Part shown: one piece after another, positions 25,921-38,172 of the stretch
Layout of the letters: each line of letters opens with the position of its first letter
How positions within the stretch are numbered: position 1 is the first letter of the stretch
Assembly (NCBI GenBank): GCA_035582835.1
Contig: JAYKAV010002792.1
Location: 83,706-147,705, forward strand
From: Phoebastria nigripes
Lineage: Eukaryota; Chordata; Aves; Procellariiformes; Diomedeidae
DNA: 64,000 nt
Direction of reading: 5' to 3'
Translations under genes and position numbers: made by a program
The notes under the pieces: model-generated
What the model saw: only the letters and a program-made list of their open reading frames with translations
Told to the model about the DNA's origin: nothing
Databases searched by the model: none

Positions 25921-28090
25921 CCAACACACTTCTGCCAGAAAAGGAGTAAAATGTCCCAATTCTCTCTTTATAGTGTGGCCAAGGAGATTAGAAAAAAATA
26001 TCAGTCCCATTGAATCTCCCTTCAGAATGCTTTTCTTTCACCATTGCTTTTTTATTCATACATAATCTTATTCCACTGCCAAAGAATAATCATCATCCAC
26101 CTTGGCACTGCAAAGCGGTGTTATTATTTTGAGATTTTTTCCTCCATAATTGATTAAGAAACTCTCTAAAAGGTCATAACAAGGTTAGAATAGCTACTGA
26201 AAACCTAAATGCTAGAAATATATTATAAAGGCTGAAATCACTGAAATTACTTTCACAGCTAGCTTTTCTGTAAGTCTTTTCCGAAGACTTATAAATCTTT
26301 TCAGAAGACCCCATACTGGTGGGGTTTTTGCCAATACTGTGTATTCTGTCAGGAACAGCAAGCTTGATAAAAATGTAAAAGTATTTTCATAGAAGTTCTC
26401 GATCAAGGCACAATCTAATTATTAGACTTCCAGATCTTACAGTTATAAGGCAATATGGAAGTGGGTTAATGAANAGACAGAATTCAAAATGACGAGTTGG
26501 AAAAATTGTTTGGAACAGCAGAATAAAATTCAGCAGAAACATGGGCAAAACACTGTGCTTAAGAAGGAATAATCTACTTGACAGAACTGGATAGGAACTG
26601 GTTTTTGTATAACAGGTCTATGCGTCATAGTACACAAGTTGAACATGGGACAACAGTATCTGCTTTTGCAAAAAAGGCAAACATGACACCTTTTTCTTGG
26701 TCATTACTGAAAACTTTTTCTTTCTAAAAAATACTTCTTCCCTCTTGCTTGTTTTCTAACTATGCTGATAGCTGAGCTGGTACCTCAGCTGATGCTACCT
26801 TCTAGATTGTGTGATTCTTAAACTCTAGTAACTTGCCACTGTGGATACCAGTGAAATGAGTCTGTGCTATTCCACTGTCAGCTAATGGACGCGTGAGGAG
26901 CGAAATATATTTCTTGACCCCTCTTCCTCTTCAAGGCATAACACACAAAGCAACCTTCTTTAGCATTATAAAGAAAAAAAACCCTAAATATTAATATTTA
27001 ATTCATATTTCCAGACTACAATTCTCGTTAGTCTTCTGCGACCTAGTTCTCTTGCTATTTGTTTAAAGACTCTAATGAGAATGTGAAATGAGCTGGGTTT
27101 TTTTATCTGTAATAAACTAACCTATTTCCAGAGCATATCTGTAAAAACCAAGCTGTCTTTATTGCAGGCTAAAACATGGAATGAACTGTATATTGTTCAG
27201 TTGTTCTCCTCAAGCTAAATGTATTTTCTGTACCTTCAGTGTTTTAATTTTTTTAATGCAAAAAGAAAATGAGAGAATAATATGCTAAACAGATCAAAAC
27301 TCAGAAACCTAATACATTTAACAGGCTCCACTCTTGGAATTGTATTCATTATTGATATCAGAGTAACAAATCTATTTAAGTCAATGGAGATGGCTGATGG
27401 GAATTAAAAGAAAATTTAGCCCTTAAGCCTTGCCTAATGAAAGAACAATAATGAAAAATATGGGGAACTACTTACAGTGATGCATTAATAGATTTATTTT
27501 TTTTTTATTTCTATTTTAATCAAATAGTCCTTTAAGAATTATAAAGTTGTTGCTGGCAATGCAAAGGCTTCATATGACTTAATATTTTGGATATTTTGGA
27601 TTTAGATATTGGATTTGGATACAGGAAAGAAATGTAACATTCACTGTGTGAAAGGTATCTTACCAAAGAAAGATTCTAGAGGAAACTGTAGGAAACCTAA
27701 CTACTAAGCATTTCATGTCAGATAACAAAAACACTTCAGTGAAGGATTTTTTTTATATTCCCACCAAAAAAATCCCTGAGTTGATGTGGTTTTGATGTAT
27801 GCATTTCTACTTTTCTTTTTGCCCAAGTTCTAATTACGTAGTCATTTTCTCCCTATTAAGTTGCGCAAAAAAGTCTGGATTGTGTTTTTCATTTCCTGAA
27901 GTCTCATCTGATTTGAGAAATATTTGTAGGAAAATCATTCTAGATGCATTTTTTATTTAATGCTATGTTAATATATTAGATATGTTTGATTTGGTATACT
28001 GCTTTTACTTTCCTCTATATTTCTATACCTAGATACCAAAGATTAAGTTCAGTTCATAGATGCAAGACTGAAAAAAAACCCTCAGTGAAA

Positions 28091-28645
28091 TCATAGAATA
28101 GTTTGGGTTGGAAGGGACCTTTAAAGGTCGTCTAGTCCAACCCCTCTGCAATGAGCAGGGACATCTTCAACTAGATCAGGTTGCTCAGAGCCCCGTCCAA
28201 CCTGACCTTCAATGTTTCCAGGGATGGAGCATCTACCACCTCTCTGGAAACCTCTTCCAGTGGTTCACCACCCTCATCGTAAAAAAATTTCTTCCTTGTA
28301 CCTAGTCTAAATCTACCCTCTTTTAGTTTAAAACCATTTCCCCTTGTCCTATCACTACAGACCCTATTAAAAAGTCTGTCCCCATCTTTCTTACAAGTCC
28401 CCTTTAAGTATTGAAAGGCCACAATAAAGTTTCCCCAGAGCCTTCTCTTCTCCAGGCTGAACAACCCCAACTCTCTCAGCCTTTCTTCATAGGAGAGGCG
28501 TTCCATCCCCCTGATCATTTTTTGTGGCCCTCCTCTGGATCCGCTCCAACTGGTCCATGTCTGTCTTGTGATGAGGACTCCAGAGCTGGATGCAGTACTC
28601 CAGGTGGGGTCTCACGAGAGCAGAGTCGAGGGGCAGCATCACTTC
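28091..28645 (-). mobile_element. CR1 LINE 3' end copy, antisense
   Basis: The plus strand begins TCATAGAATAGTTTGGGTTG, the complement of a CR1 3' end, and continues with the usual CR1 complement blocks (GGAAGGGACCTTTAAAGGTC, TCTCTCAGCCTTTCTTCATA, GTACTCCAGGTGGGGTCTCA). On the minus strand a frame over 28171-28518 carries the C-terminal CR1 text [20 protein letters not shown] and L-E-T-L-K. Only the last part of ORF2 and the 3' region remain. The element ends abruptly near 28645. It differs in subfamily detail from the copy at 23167. Confidence 0.93.
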
Positions 28646-31600
28646 AATTCATTCCCAGATCAAAGTGTTTATTTCTTCTACATGTCTGTGCTACCTCTGG
28701 CGTTATTGGCCCTTTCTGTATCTAGCTAATGCTAATGCATCTGAGCCTGTTTTGCCAGCTCCTGAAGAAAATGTGCCAGTATTGGAAGCAACAGCTGAAC
28801 ATTGGCCTCTTACATAAGAAGGGATCCATACTCAGAGGTGTTGATTTAATTTTGTAAGTGGTAAATAGGCTTACAGAGATAGGTGAAATAATTTTTAAAG
28901 ATTTTTTTTTTTAATTGTTATTTTTATGTTAAATTAAGGACAGAAATAAATCTGTGCAGGAAACTGGTGGTCTACGTGTTTCAAGAAAAGAAGAAAATTA
29001 AAAGGTTATATTTACTTGATTTTCCATAGCGAAATGTTCTCTGTTTGAGTTAGCTGATTCAGAAAAGGGTAGAAAAGAAGTCAGTTGTTTTTTTCTGAGG
29101 CATAGTAAAAGGACAAAAGGGAAGAGTACCTAGTATAAAGTCTCTGAACTTACCCAGAGTGATCTCTTTAACTGGTCTGGAACACCAGAAGTCTCAAACC
29201 TGAGTGACTAATTATTTAACAAGTAAAGAGTTCAGGTTCATCTTCCCTGATTTACAAATTTTTTGTTTGTTTTGTTTTTCTTTTTTAACATTGTTAACTA
29301 CCTGAATTTCTTTTACAGGGGAAAAGGGATTATGAAACAGATTATGAAAATCTCTTTACATTAAATTCTAGTTTAACCTGTAATAATTTATATAGCAAAA
29401 AGCTATTTAATAGTATATGAACAACTGATTATATGGATGTTTTTATGGCTGTTTTCTTCACCTTGGTTTCAAGTTTTTTATCTGAAACACCCACAGTCTA
29501 ACATATAAGATGGTGTCTAGAGAAAGTAGGTTTCCATCAGTAGATTATCCAATTTTCTTCGAACACAGAAATATTTCTACCAACAGCAGTTTGTAGGAGT
29601 AAGCATTCTGTCATTGCCAGTTACATTTGAACAATAATGTAGTTTTTATGCTGATAAAAAAGATTAAAAGCAAAATTGTAGCTAATAGTGATCTAACAAT
29701 TAGTAAGAATAACTCCTTGGGCAAGTTAATGTGCTATTATATTATCATCCTTTATATGATATACAAGGTGATAAGGTCTTCAAATCCATAAGTTTATATT
29801 TTAAAGTCTCAAATTAAAAACAAAATTGACAATGTATTTTGAAGTATTTTTGTTCTGAGGATGATATTTTAATAAAATAGAAATTGCATTTTCTCTCTGT
29901 GGAGTCCCCAAAGAAATGTAGTTTGTCTGGTCCTATTGCAGTTAGCATATGGTGGTACTTCTTGCCCAAAAGGTGATATCAGAAGTTGTTCTTTAATTAG
30001 AGAATCTGAGGAAACAGTACTGTGAATGCTTGCAATACAATCTTCTGCACTAGAGCAGTTCTTACCTTAATTTATAATGAGAACAGATTGTTTTTTATTC
30101 TTTCAAAGCTTTAATGTGTGCATACAAAGTCCTTCTGCATCAGTGTTGGTCAGATCAGGCAGGAACTAATCACCTCAGATCAGGAATAATGATATAACTT
30201 TAACCATTTCAATTCAGTCCAGGGACTTAGCTTTGAGATAATGAACCACAGTCAAGGTGGTTCCCTCTACTGGAATTATTTTTTTCAGGGTGNATACTAA
30301 TAAAAAGGTTTGCCTATTGCCTCAAGACTATATTTACCTTTTGGGTGAATAAATTATGAATAAATCATCTGTGTATTGAAGTTACATTATTTCTTTTTCC
30401 TGATCAACAAAGTTACCCTTGTTACCCTTGCTATACTAACATGGTAAAATAACTTAGAAGGTGTGTTATTGCCCTGATCTCCACAATAAAGGAAATTCTC
30501 TTTATCAATAAACTTTAAATTCTCAATTCTCCCTAAAAATAGAATTCCTGTGATAAAGATTTTGAACTTTTTTTAATGGAGGAAATGTTTCTGCAAGCTC
30601 TTTACTTCATATCGAATAGCTTCCAGTGATGATCTGCACCACTGACAAATGAAATGTAATATTCAGCTATAAATGAGCAGAAAAGACATTAGCTGTAGAC
30701 AGGGAGTAATTTTGATGACAATTCTGAAGAAAACAACAACGGAAGTAATTACAATAGATTGATCTAAAGCAAAATATCTGCCATACATCAGTGTAATACT
30801 CAAAAATTAAATAATTGTAGATCTTTGGGTGGATACTGTCTCTAAAAGTTTTTTTTTTATTATTATTACAGAATAACATGAGTTTGTACAGATAAAAATG
30901 GCTTTTTTTAATTTGACATTTTGATTCTGAATGAAGAATCCCTAGGAGTTAATCATTAGCCTGCAGTAAATGATCCAGACCTTGAATAACTTCTGCTCTG
31001 TAGCTGGACTCTCTGAAAATGTGGGTTTCTAGGCACACCCTTTCAGAGTACCACCCTCACCACCTTGGTGCCACTCCTGAAATTAAGAGGTTTTCCACTC
31101 TAAATCTTCCAACATAATTGATCCTTCAGTGTTGATCCTTCCAGAAATTACATGCCCCACAGCATCATTGTGATTTGTTAGATCCCGCAAATTACTGATA
31201 GCATTTTATATTCTGTAAAGCCAGAGGTACAAAAATTTTGCAGATACATTCTCTTTTCTTCTAGGCAGAGAAAGCATAAGTTATACAGGTATATCCAAAG
31301 AGGTTGTCAGGATGCACAGTCCTCCATCATTCCTTTTTTTTCTGTAGCCTAGTCTTGTCTTTCACTCACATCTATAATGCATGGGAGACAGAGCTCGCTC
31401 TAATAAAGTTTACACTCCTCCTGTCAGGTTTCTGTGCCATAGCTCTTGTACACATGGACACTTATCATGCAATTCACAGTTTCGGTTACATGAAGTCCCC
31501 TGGACTGGGAAAATTTGCTCTTGAGGCTGTAGACTGCTGCTGATGATGAGATGCCTCCACTTGAATGGAGGATTAGGGGATTAATGATTCTTCATCGCTA

Positions 31601-32045
31601 ATTCTATGCTGGTTGTCTCAGATTCTCTCTTAGCATCTTTCTGGGTATTCAATCCAATATGCAGGTTAAATGACCAAAAAGAAATGTGATTGTAGAGGGG
31701 TTTAAGATTTCAGGCATATGCTAATCCATCATTATTGTAAACTTAAAGAAGAAAATAACAAAATCCTGGCAGCAACAAGAATAGCTGTAGATAAATAGGG
31801 ACATATTCCTATGTCCTAATATTAACCTGTGCTAATGAACCTATATACCCAAATACACTTTTGCAGCTTTTTCCTGAGCATTCACACTGCTGATGCTTAT
31901 AACACAGTTTAAATGATAGTATAAAACCTGTGGTAATTCAGGAAATAGTATCTTTGTAACAACATTGGTTCAATTTACAGTTTTAAGATTATCTATCAAG
32001 TATGGTTATGTGTGATCTTCCATTTATGTTTGCTTTGGTTTTTAG

Positions 32046-32163
32046 CTCCAGACCAGTCTGTCTGAGCCAATGACATTATCCAAGTCGATCTCACTTCCTC
32101 GTAGTGCATATTGGCATCATATCACCCGGCAGAACAGCGTTGGAGAAATCTACAGTTTACAAG
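32046..32163 (+). CDS. DOK6: DOK6 internal exon: start of C-terminal tail
   Basis: This exon follows the PTB exon in DOK6. It is 118 bp: 39 codons plus one base, entering in phase 0 and leaving in phase 1. The translation begins L-Q-T-S-L-S-E-P-M-T-L-S-K-S-I-S-L, then P-R-S-A-Y-W-H-H-I-T-R-Q and N-S-V-G-E-I-Y-S-L-Q. The P-R-S-A-Y-W-x-H-I-T-R-Q block is shared by the DOK4/5/6 subgroup; the S-V-G-E-I-Y-S-L-Q ending is DOK6-like. The tail is where tyrosine phosphorylation sites of DOK proteins lie, and Y-S-L-Q fits a YxxQ pattern, though its use is inference. The acceptor is TTTTTAG ending at 32045. The donor that keeps the frame expected for DOK6 is AAG|GCAAGT, a GC donor. The terminal coding exon was not found downstream in this window. 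Confidence 0.93.
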
Positions 32164-32169
32164 GCAAGT
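32164..32169 (+). promoter_or_regulatory. DOK6: Apparent GC-type 5' splice site
   Basis: The bases around the exon end read AAG|GCAAGT, a perfect U1 match except for the T-to-C change at position +2. This is the usual form of GC-AG introns. The first GT downstream (CAAGGCAA|GTTCCG) is a poor donor, and two others (GTATAA at 32174 and GTAAAT at 32179) would add residues not expected in DOK6. Confidence 0.75.
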
Positions 32170-32730
32170 TCCGTATAAGTAAATGCCATGTCCATTAGCT
32201 TCTTTCCATTTGACCAGAATTCATGCAAATTGCTTTTTATCTGCACTGGCTGTTTTCTCTTCATTTCATTTTTATCAGTTGTCAGGAACCTCAGCAGGAT
32301 TCCCAAATTTACATAAAACAGGTTTCTTTTAGTCATTTTGTAAACTAATGGTGAAAATTATTCCCAGAATCACCACATAAAGCTGAATAGACAATTTGGC
32401 TCAGTGTATCTTCTCAGTAGCTAATGAATGTCAGGTTGGTTTAGTATTTTCTTCCAATAAGATCGTGTATGTATTTGGGCAACCTCAGGGTGCCCAGTTA
32501 AATCTACATAAAGTGGCTATATGAGTTGCAAGATTAAAACAAAATAATTCTAGGAATAAGAGCCATTCTTGGTGAATTTGCTTGGCAAATCATATATATG
32601 AGCCGTTGATTTGACTAACTTACTGGCCTTCTGTATATACATATCATCTTTTTCTATCTCCAGTTCTCTTTCATATGTTTAGAGTCTAAGCTATTTGCTT
32701 AAGACTTTAAATGCTATAATTAACATAACT

Positions 32731-32749
32731 TGATGATGATGATGATGAT
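32731..32749. repeat. TGA trinucleotide microsatellite
   Basis: Six TGA units in a row plus one trailing T. Confidence 0.9.
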
Positions 32750-35700
32750 TCACTGCTCTTAAGCTGAAACTGATTTGTATCTTTTAGGAAACTGAAATTA
32801 TTGTTACATTTAAAATGTAGACCTTAGTTAATAGTATTGTTTTCACTTTTAAAAAATAACAACCTATCATAAACTTACTCCTTTGTATTACTTGGAAAGG
32901 GCTTAAGGATTTCTTTTCACTTCTCTCTTAATAATCTGTTTGCATAAGCAATTTACATTTAGATAGGAGGTTAGAAACTGCTCACAACCAAGAGTATCCA
33001 ATGCAAGAAAACACAGTACATGTTTTCATGAAAATAAGTGAAATGCAGTATATAGATGAAAGACGTGAAGTGTTTTGTTTTGTAAATTATCACATAAATT
33101 AAAATCAGCAGGTGAGCTGTGAATTCAGTGGGTGACTCACTAAAGGGTACAGCATTTGTTTCCCGTCATTCCCCATACAACAAAGACAAAGTGAATTTCC
33201 AGTCATGGTTATAGTCTTACAGTTAAATAACAGTAATGGAAAAAAGAAAATAACCTTCCAGAAGTTGTTTGTTAGAAAAGTTGTGCTTGTAGATCACCTT
33301 AAAAATATTCATCATGTCACTGATATTTTTTCATGAACACAATAAGAATGCAAAAAAAAAAGTTTATTTGTAGAGATGTTAGAGTTCCTCTTCTTATGTT
33401 CTTGATGGGTCTTTCCTTTGGCAAAAAGATAGTAAACATGTTATGATATAGATGAAGTGAGATAAATGTATGGAACATTGTTCATTCTCTGCAATCTTTT
33501 GTTTCTTATAAATGGCCTTTGCAATAAAGAAAAGCAAAACTTGATATAACAAGTAATAGTTTAATATCTATACCAACTAGCTTTGCAGGATGCAACATAT
33601 TGGAAGCATATTATTAAAAATGCAAGAATTTTACTTTTTGGAAATATGCAGATTTTATTCACACTTCTGCTGGAACATGGGACTAATAAATATTTCAGAA
33701 CTTAAGATTTTCATTTCTCTTACATGTATTATGATGACTGAAACTTGAGAAAGCATAGCTGATTTCAGGAGAGACTACTTCAGTTTTACCAGTGGGCTAA
33801 GAAATGCATCCAGAGGACAGTTTTGTCTCCCTCTGGTTGCAAAACTTTTACATGCAAGAATATTATTCATTATCTGTAATGAAGATCTCTTTGAACCTTC
33901 TACTGCAATGACTAATTAAATGCAATGCATTTGTACAGAAGCTGAAGGGAGCGCAAAGTACACATTTTCCTCCTAATACCTGTTCATGCTGATAGTCTTT
34001 GCACAGCAGAGACCTACTGGTTGTCAAAGTATCAGCCCACAGATGCTTCATAGATGCGGGTGGAAGGTGGGTAGCAAGGAAGCAGATTGCGAGCAACACT
34101 TCAACCCTCACCTTAGTACAGCAGCCAGCTGAGAGGAGCTGTTGCAGAGGGAAAAATCACTTGCTGCCACTGTGATCTCAGCTCTGAGCTTGAAAAGGTA
34201 TATTACACCCTGAGAGAGGAGACGTTTTCTTTAGAGAATAATCCATCAAACTCAGTTCTGCTCTTCATGTGTTTTTATGACAAAGCTCTTTACATTCAAG
34301 AAGCGAATCTGAAAATTCCACACATTCCTCTGAATATCTCACAAACTCTAAAATGAAACAACTAGAGTGGTGTCTACCTATATTAGATTACTATCAGTAT
34401 CAGTAAAGTAATCGCCGAACTCACTGTTAAGTACAGTGTAAAAGTGTTTCCATAGTGGCAGTTATTTCAAACTTGCAGTCTGAAATGACTAGAATTTAAT
34501 TAATAACAGCTGGTGATGTATAAGGAGAAATGAATATATGCTCATACTACCTTAGATAAATTGGCTCTTCGGGAGTTATTTAGCAGTTGAATTTAACTTA
34601 ATTAGTAGTGTGAGCTGATCTGATAATGAATATGCTGTAGAGTAAGAAGGTGGGGGTTTTTGTGGTTCTTTTTTTTTTTTTTTAACACTACATTTCAGAT
34701 GAGAAAAGGCAATTCAATAAATGGGTATTGGGTTTATTATCCTCCATCTGCCCATGAAAACACTTACATGTAAAGACCTAAAACACAGAATAATAGTGCT
34801 AAAGGAACACAGGCTGCACAAAAGATCCTAAAATGAGGTGGGCTGGTTTCTCTCTTTATACAGCTTTTCTTCCATTTGTGTCTTCCTTGTACTCTTTCAG
34901 TTCTTGATTGCACTGCTAAGGTAAAAGTAGTAATTTAGTTGTCTAATTAATCTTGTCAAGAGGAACAACTTGGTGGTTGGCTCTTACCAGTGGCAGCACA
35001 TCACTACCTGTATTCACTTCAAATTTTACAGCACAGTGCTGCAGGTCTGATTGATAGTTTCCATCCGTGATCTGCAGCTGCTGTAGAGGTTGTGGCGTGG
35101 GGCCTCATTAGCCAACACAGTGGTGCCCTTTCAGCGCTGTGCATTGCATCTCCTGTCTGTCCGATGTGACATCGGGCATGTGGCAAGCCCCAACGCTGCA
35201 CAATAGAAAGAAAAGGGGAATTGCTGCCATGCCGGAAAACAGCACAAAGTTCTTACAGCCATCAGGTTAAATTCCGGTCTAAACTTCTGTGTTGGAATGA
35301 TTTCACTTAAAATCCCAACTGATACCCATGGCTTTACAAATCACAATGTCTCTTTCTAAAGTGTACATATTGATAATCTAGATCTTGCCTTTAATTCCAA
35401 TTCAGAAATGAAATATGTCCTTACAGATTTTTTATCATAAAATAGTTTAAGTAACAGAGATAAAAGAAAAAAAATACTTATACACAATTTTTTGTGCATA
35501 CATGAGTAAGACTTAAATGAATTGTACATTTTCATAAATAATAGACAGCTCTATAAAGAATTCGAGCCCAACAGAAGATAAACATTCATTGCTATGTTGT
35601 GCTCTCCTATACATCAAGATTTACAAAAACACAAAAATTACAAGCCAAGAGTAACCTTGTGAACTGAAATCATGGTTAAGAAGGAGAAAAATACAAGTAC

Positions 35701-36400
35701 AAGAGCCATGTAAGCACGAAAAATAAAAAACTGTATGTATCCTCATAACTCATTGTTTATTGTTACTATCTGGCATAAGATTTAGCACTGTTTCACAAGA
35801 TACTAAAAATTGACAAACAAAGCACATGTCTTTTTATACAGCAAAAGATAATAGATAACATTAATACATGATTTTTTTTTTTATTTTGTATTTGGAGGTT
35901 TAAATTTGCTCAGGATGAAAAAAGGATTGCAGACTGAATTTTCAGCTAGGTGAAATTTAGTGTTGTAGTTCTTGCTCTAGAGTATTTGGATGGTACAAAT
36001 TTTAAACAGAGTCTGTTTGTATATTATTAAACAAATAAGGCCAAATAAAATTTTGGTATGGAAACCTGCATTAGCTTTTTGTATTGCAGTTATTGAAATC
36101 CCTGAGGAAATTATGTTCAGAAAATCTAATTACAGTCTGGCCTTTCTCCAAGAAATTCAAAATTAAGAATCGCTTTCAATCACCCCTGTTGTGTTTGAGT
36201 CTGGTTTGTATCCCTTATTTGGACTTTGCTTTTGCTATCCCTTCTCAAAGTGATGAACACCTACCCACATAAGCAATCCTATTCATTTCTATGAGAGTAC
36301 TCATGTGAAGGAACGTATATTTGTGTAAGAATTACACCAGTAACATCTTACATGTTTTCCTCTTAAGGAGAACACTAATGCTTTTTTTTCCACAGTAAAT

Positions 36401-36460
36401 TGCTTATCACAATTTGCTTATCACAAATGCTTATTTGCTCTATCACAGATGCTTACCACA
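36401..36460. repeat. Degenerate short tandem repeat, TGCTTATCACAAAT-like
   Basis: Related units TGCTTATCACAATT, TGCTTATCACAAA, TGCTTATTTGCTCTATCACAGA and TGCTTACCACA follow one another. A small local duplication series. Confidence 0.6.
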
Positions 36461-38143
36461 TTTTGTTATGAACCCATAACAAAGTAATTAAATTAATACT
36501 AAGATGCCTGCTAAGAGCTAGAGTCGCAGTTTTAAACTTAGTGAGGAACTTTGAGAAATAAAACTATAGTCTTCAATGAGACAGGACTTAAGCTGAAAGC
36601 ATCACTTAAGCTTGTAAGTACATATCAAAAACAAAACCAGACAGAAATAAAAACTGTCCTCAATGAAGTCTGTAGGAATTTTGAAGTTGATACACAATTA
36701 TCTTTTGTGTTTCACACTAAAGATGCAACAAACATAAATCTGCTTTTGCAAATCAAAACAGTGGGAAACTCTGGCTCCTCTTTGGCCTCGGTAGGCAAGC
36801 CTGCACTGCCCCTTGTCTTTTGGCCTCGTTAGGTGAGAGCTCACCCTTCTCTTGGTTTTGAATATATTTTAAGTAGAATAACATGTGGTGTTTACCCATT
36901 CAGCTAAAAGGTTTTGTACGTAAAAGGGAGACAGTGTCATACACAAGTGATTTCTCCCAGCTACATAAGTTTCCAACCTTTTCAAAGTAGAAGATCTGAT
37001 ATGTCATTAAAAATAATCAGAGAATATTTGAGTTGCTAAATGTTTAGAAGGGTTTCAATCATCCTGTTCAACCCTCCTTAGGCGAATCCTGCAGGAATTT
37101 CTGATGTGGACTTCTGCAGTTTTCTGCAAATTAAAGTATGTAAACTGAATTGGAGGACATTCGTCATTTTGGCATTTCCATTGTTTGTTCATATGCCCAA
37201 CAATAGAGTACAGAATCCATTTCCCAATCTAATCTTGATGCTGGAATAATGTGAATGACATAAAATATTAGCATATATCTGTTATATAAACCTGATCATT
37301 CAGTAATGTGTCTACCAGCAGCTAAAGCTGAAATGCTTTATAGCTTGCCACCTTCCCATTTCCTTTGCTGAATCTCATCAGGACTTTCACATTAGTAAAT
37401 GAAGCCTATAAAATTTGAAGTATGAATAAAGGACACCTGAAACAAGATATTTAGTGGGTAGAAACTATGTAAGAGCTACATTATTTAAAATTACTGTATT
37501 ATGTGGCTTCTCAAGTCTTATGCAGTAGATTTGATCCTTTTCTTTTGAGCTTTGAAATTCTGTGCAAAATAGTGCATCACTAGACTGATTTTAAAATGGC
37601 ATATTGGAAATGGGGAGTGTCTTAGAAACTAGCAAAGAAGAACCTCATTTTGTTCAACAGTGATTGCTGTAGTTAATTAAGAGCATTACTGACAAGCTCT
37701 AAAGAGTATCTTGACACATTCCCTTTCGTTCTGACAAATGATTGCTGAGGTAAGAGGTTCTTACAGTTATGAGCCATGAAAAATAGGGGTGAAAAGCCAA
37801 AAAAGATTAATAAAGCATATTCTGTTGTCAAATTCAGAAGTTCTGATTTCATTTAAGCCCTGTATTGTGATGCCCTTTCTCTCAGAAGATGGTCCTCCAG
37901 TGAGATCACTTGTCAATGAGGTTATTCTGTGCTAGACCAGAAAGTGTAGAAGACACTGTAGTCTCAAGTTACAACTGAATGCCCAAACAGTGTAAGAAGA
38001 GCAGTTAAATACTGGCTGATTGTCTCCTCTCTCCTCCAAAAACCAACAAATGTAAGTTCTTCAGTGCAAACTACACAAATTCTTAGTTATAAATCTCTTT
38101 TTATGTCTTGGCTTAATGACTTCATGAATATGTGATGACACTA

Positions 38144-38172
38144 GCTTCTCACTCACTGTTAGTGTGAGAAGC
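38144..38172. repeat. Perfect 9-bp inverted repeat
   Basis: GCTTCTCAC and GTGAGAAGC flank an 11-nt loop. A compact hairpin with no assigned role. It is not followed by a run of Ts, and intrinsic terminators are not expected in this genome. Confidence 0.6.

Larger units (their letters stand above)
9696..32045 (+). other. DOK6: DOK6 intron between the two visible exons
   Basis: A 22,350-bp phase-0 GT-AG intron. The donor is GTAAGG and the acceptor is TTTGGTTTTTAG at 32034-32045. It contains three antisense CR1 copies, a hairpin and simple repeats, listed separately. In the remaining stretches (about 9.7-19.3, 20.5-23.1, 24.7-28.0 and 28.7-32.0 kb) I see only AT-rich non-coding sequence with short chance open frames. 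Confidence 0.9.

Noticed and set aside
37046..37110. Text resembling a CR1 3' end complement (CATCCTGTTCAACCCTCC).
   Set aside because: The match is too short and isolated, without the following CR1 blocks; it may be an ancient remnant but cannot be supported by eye.
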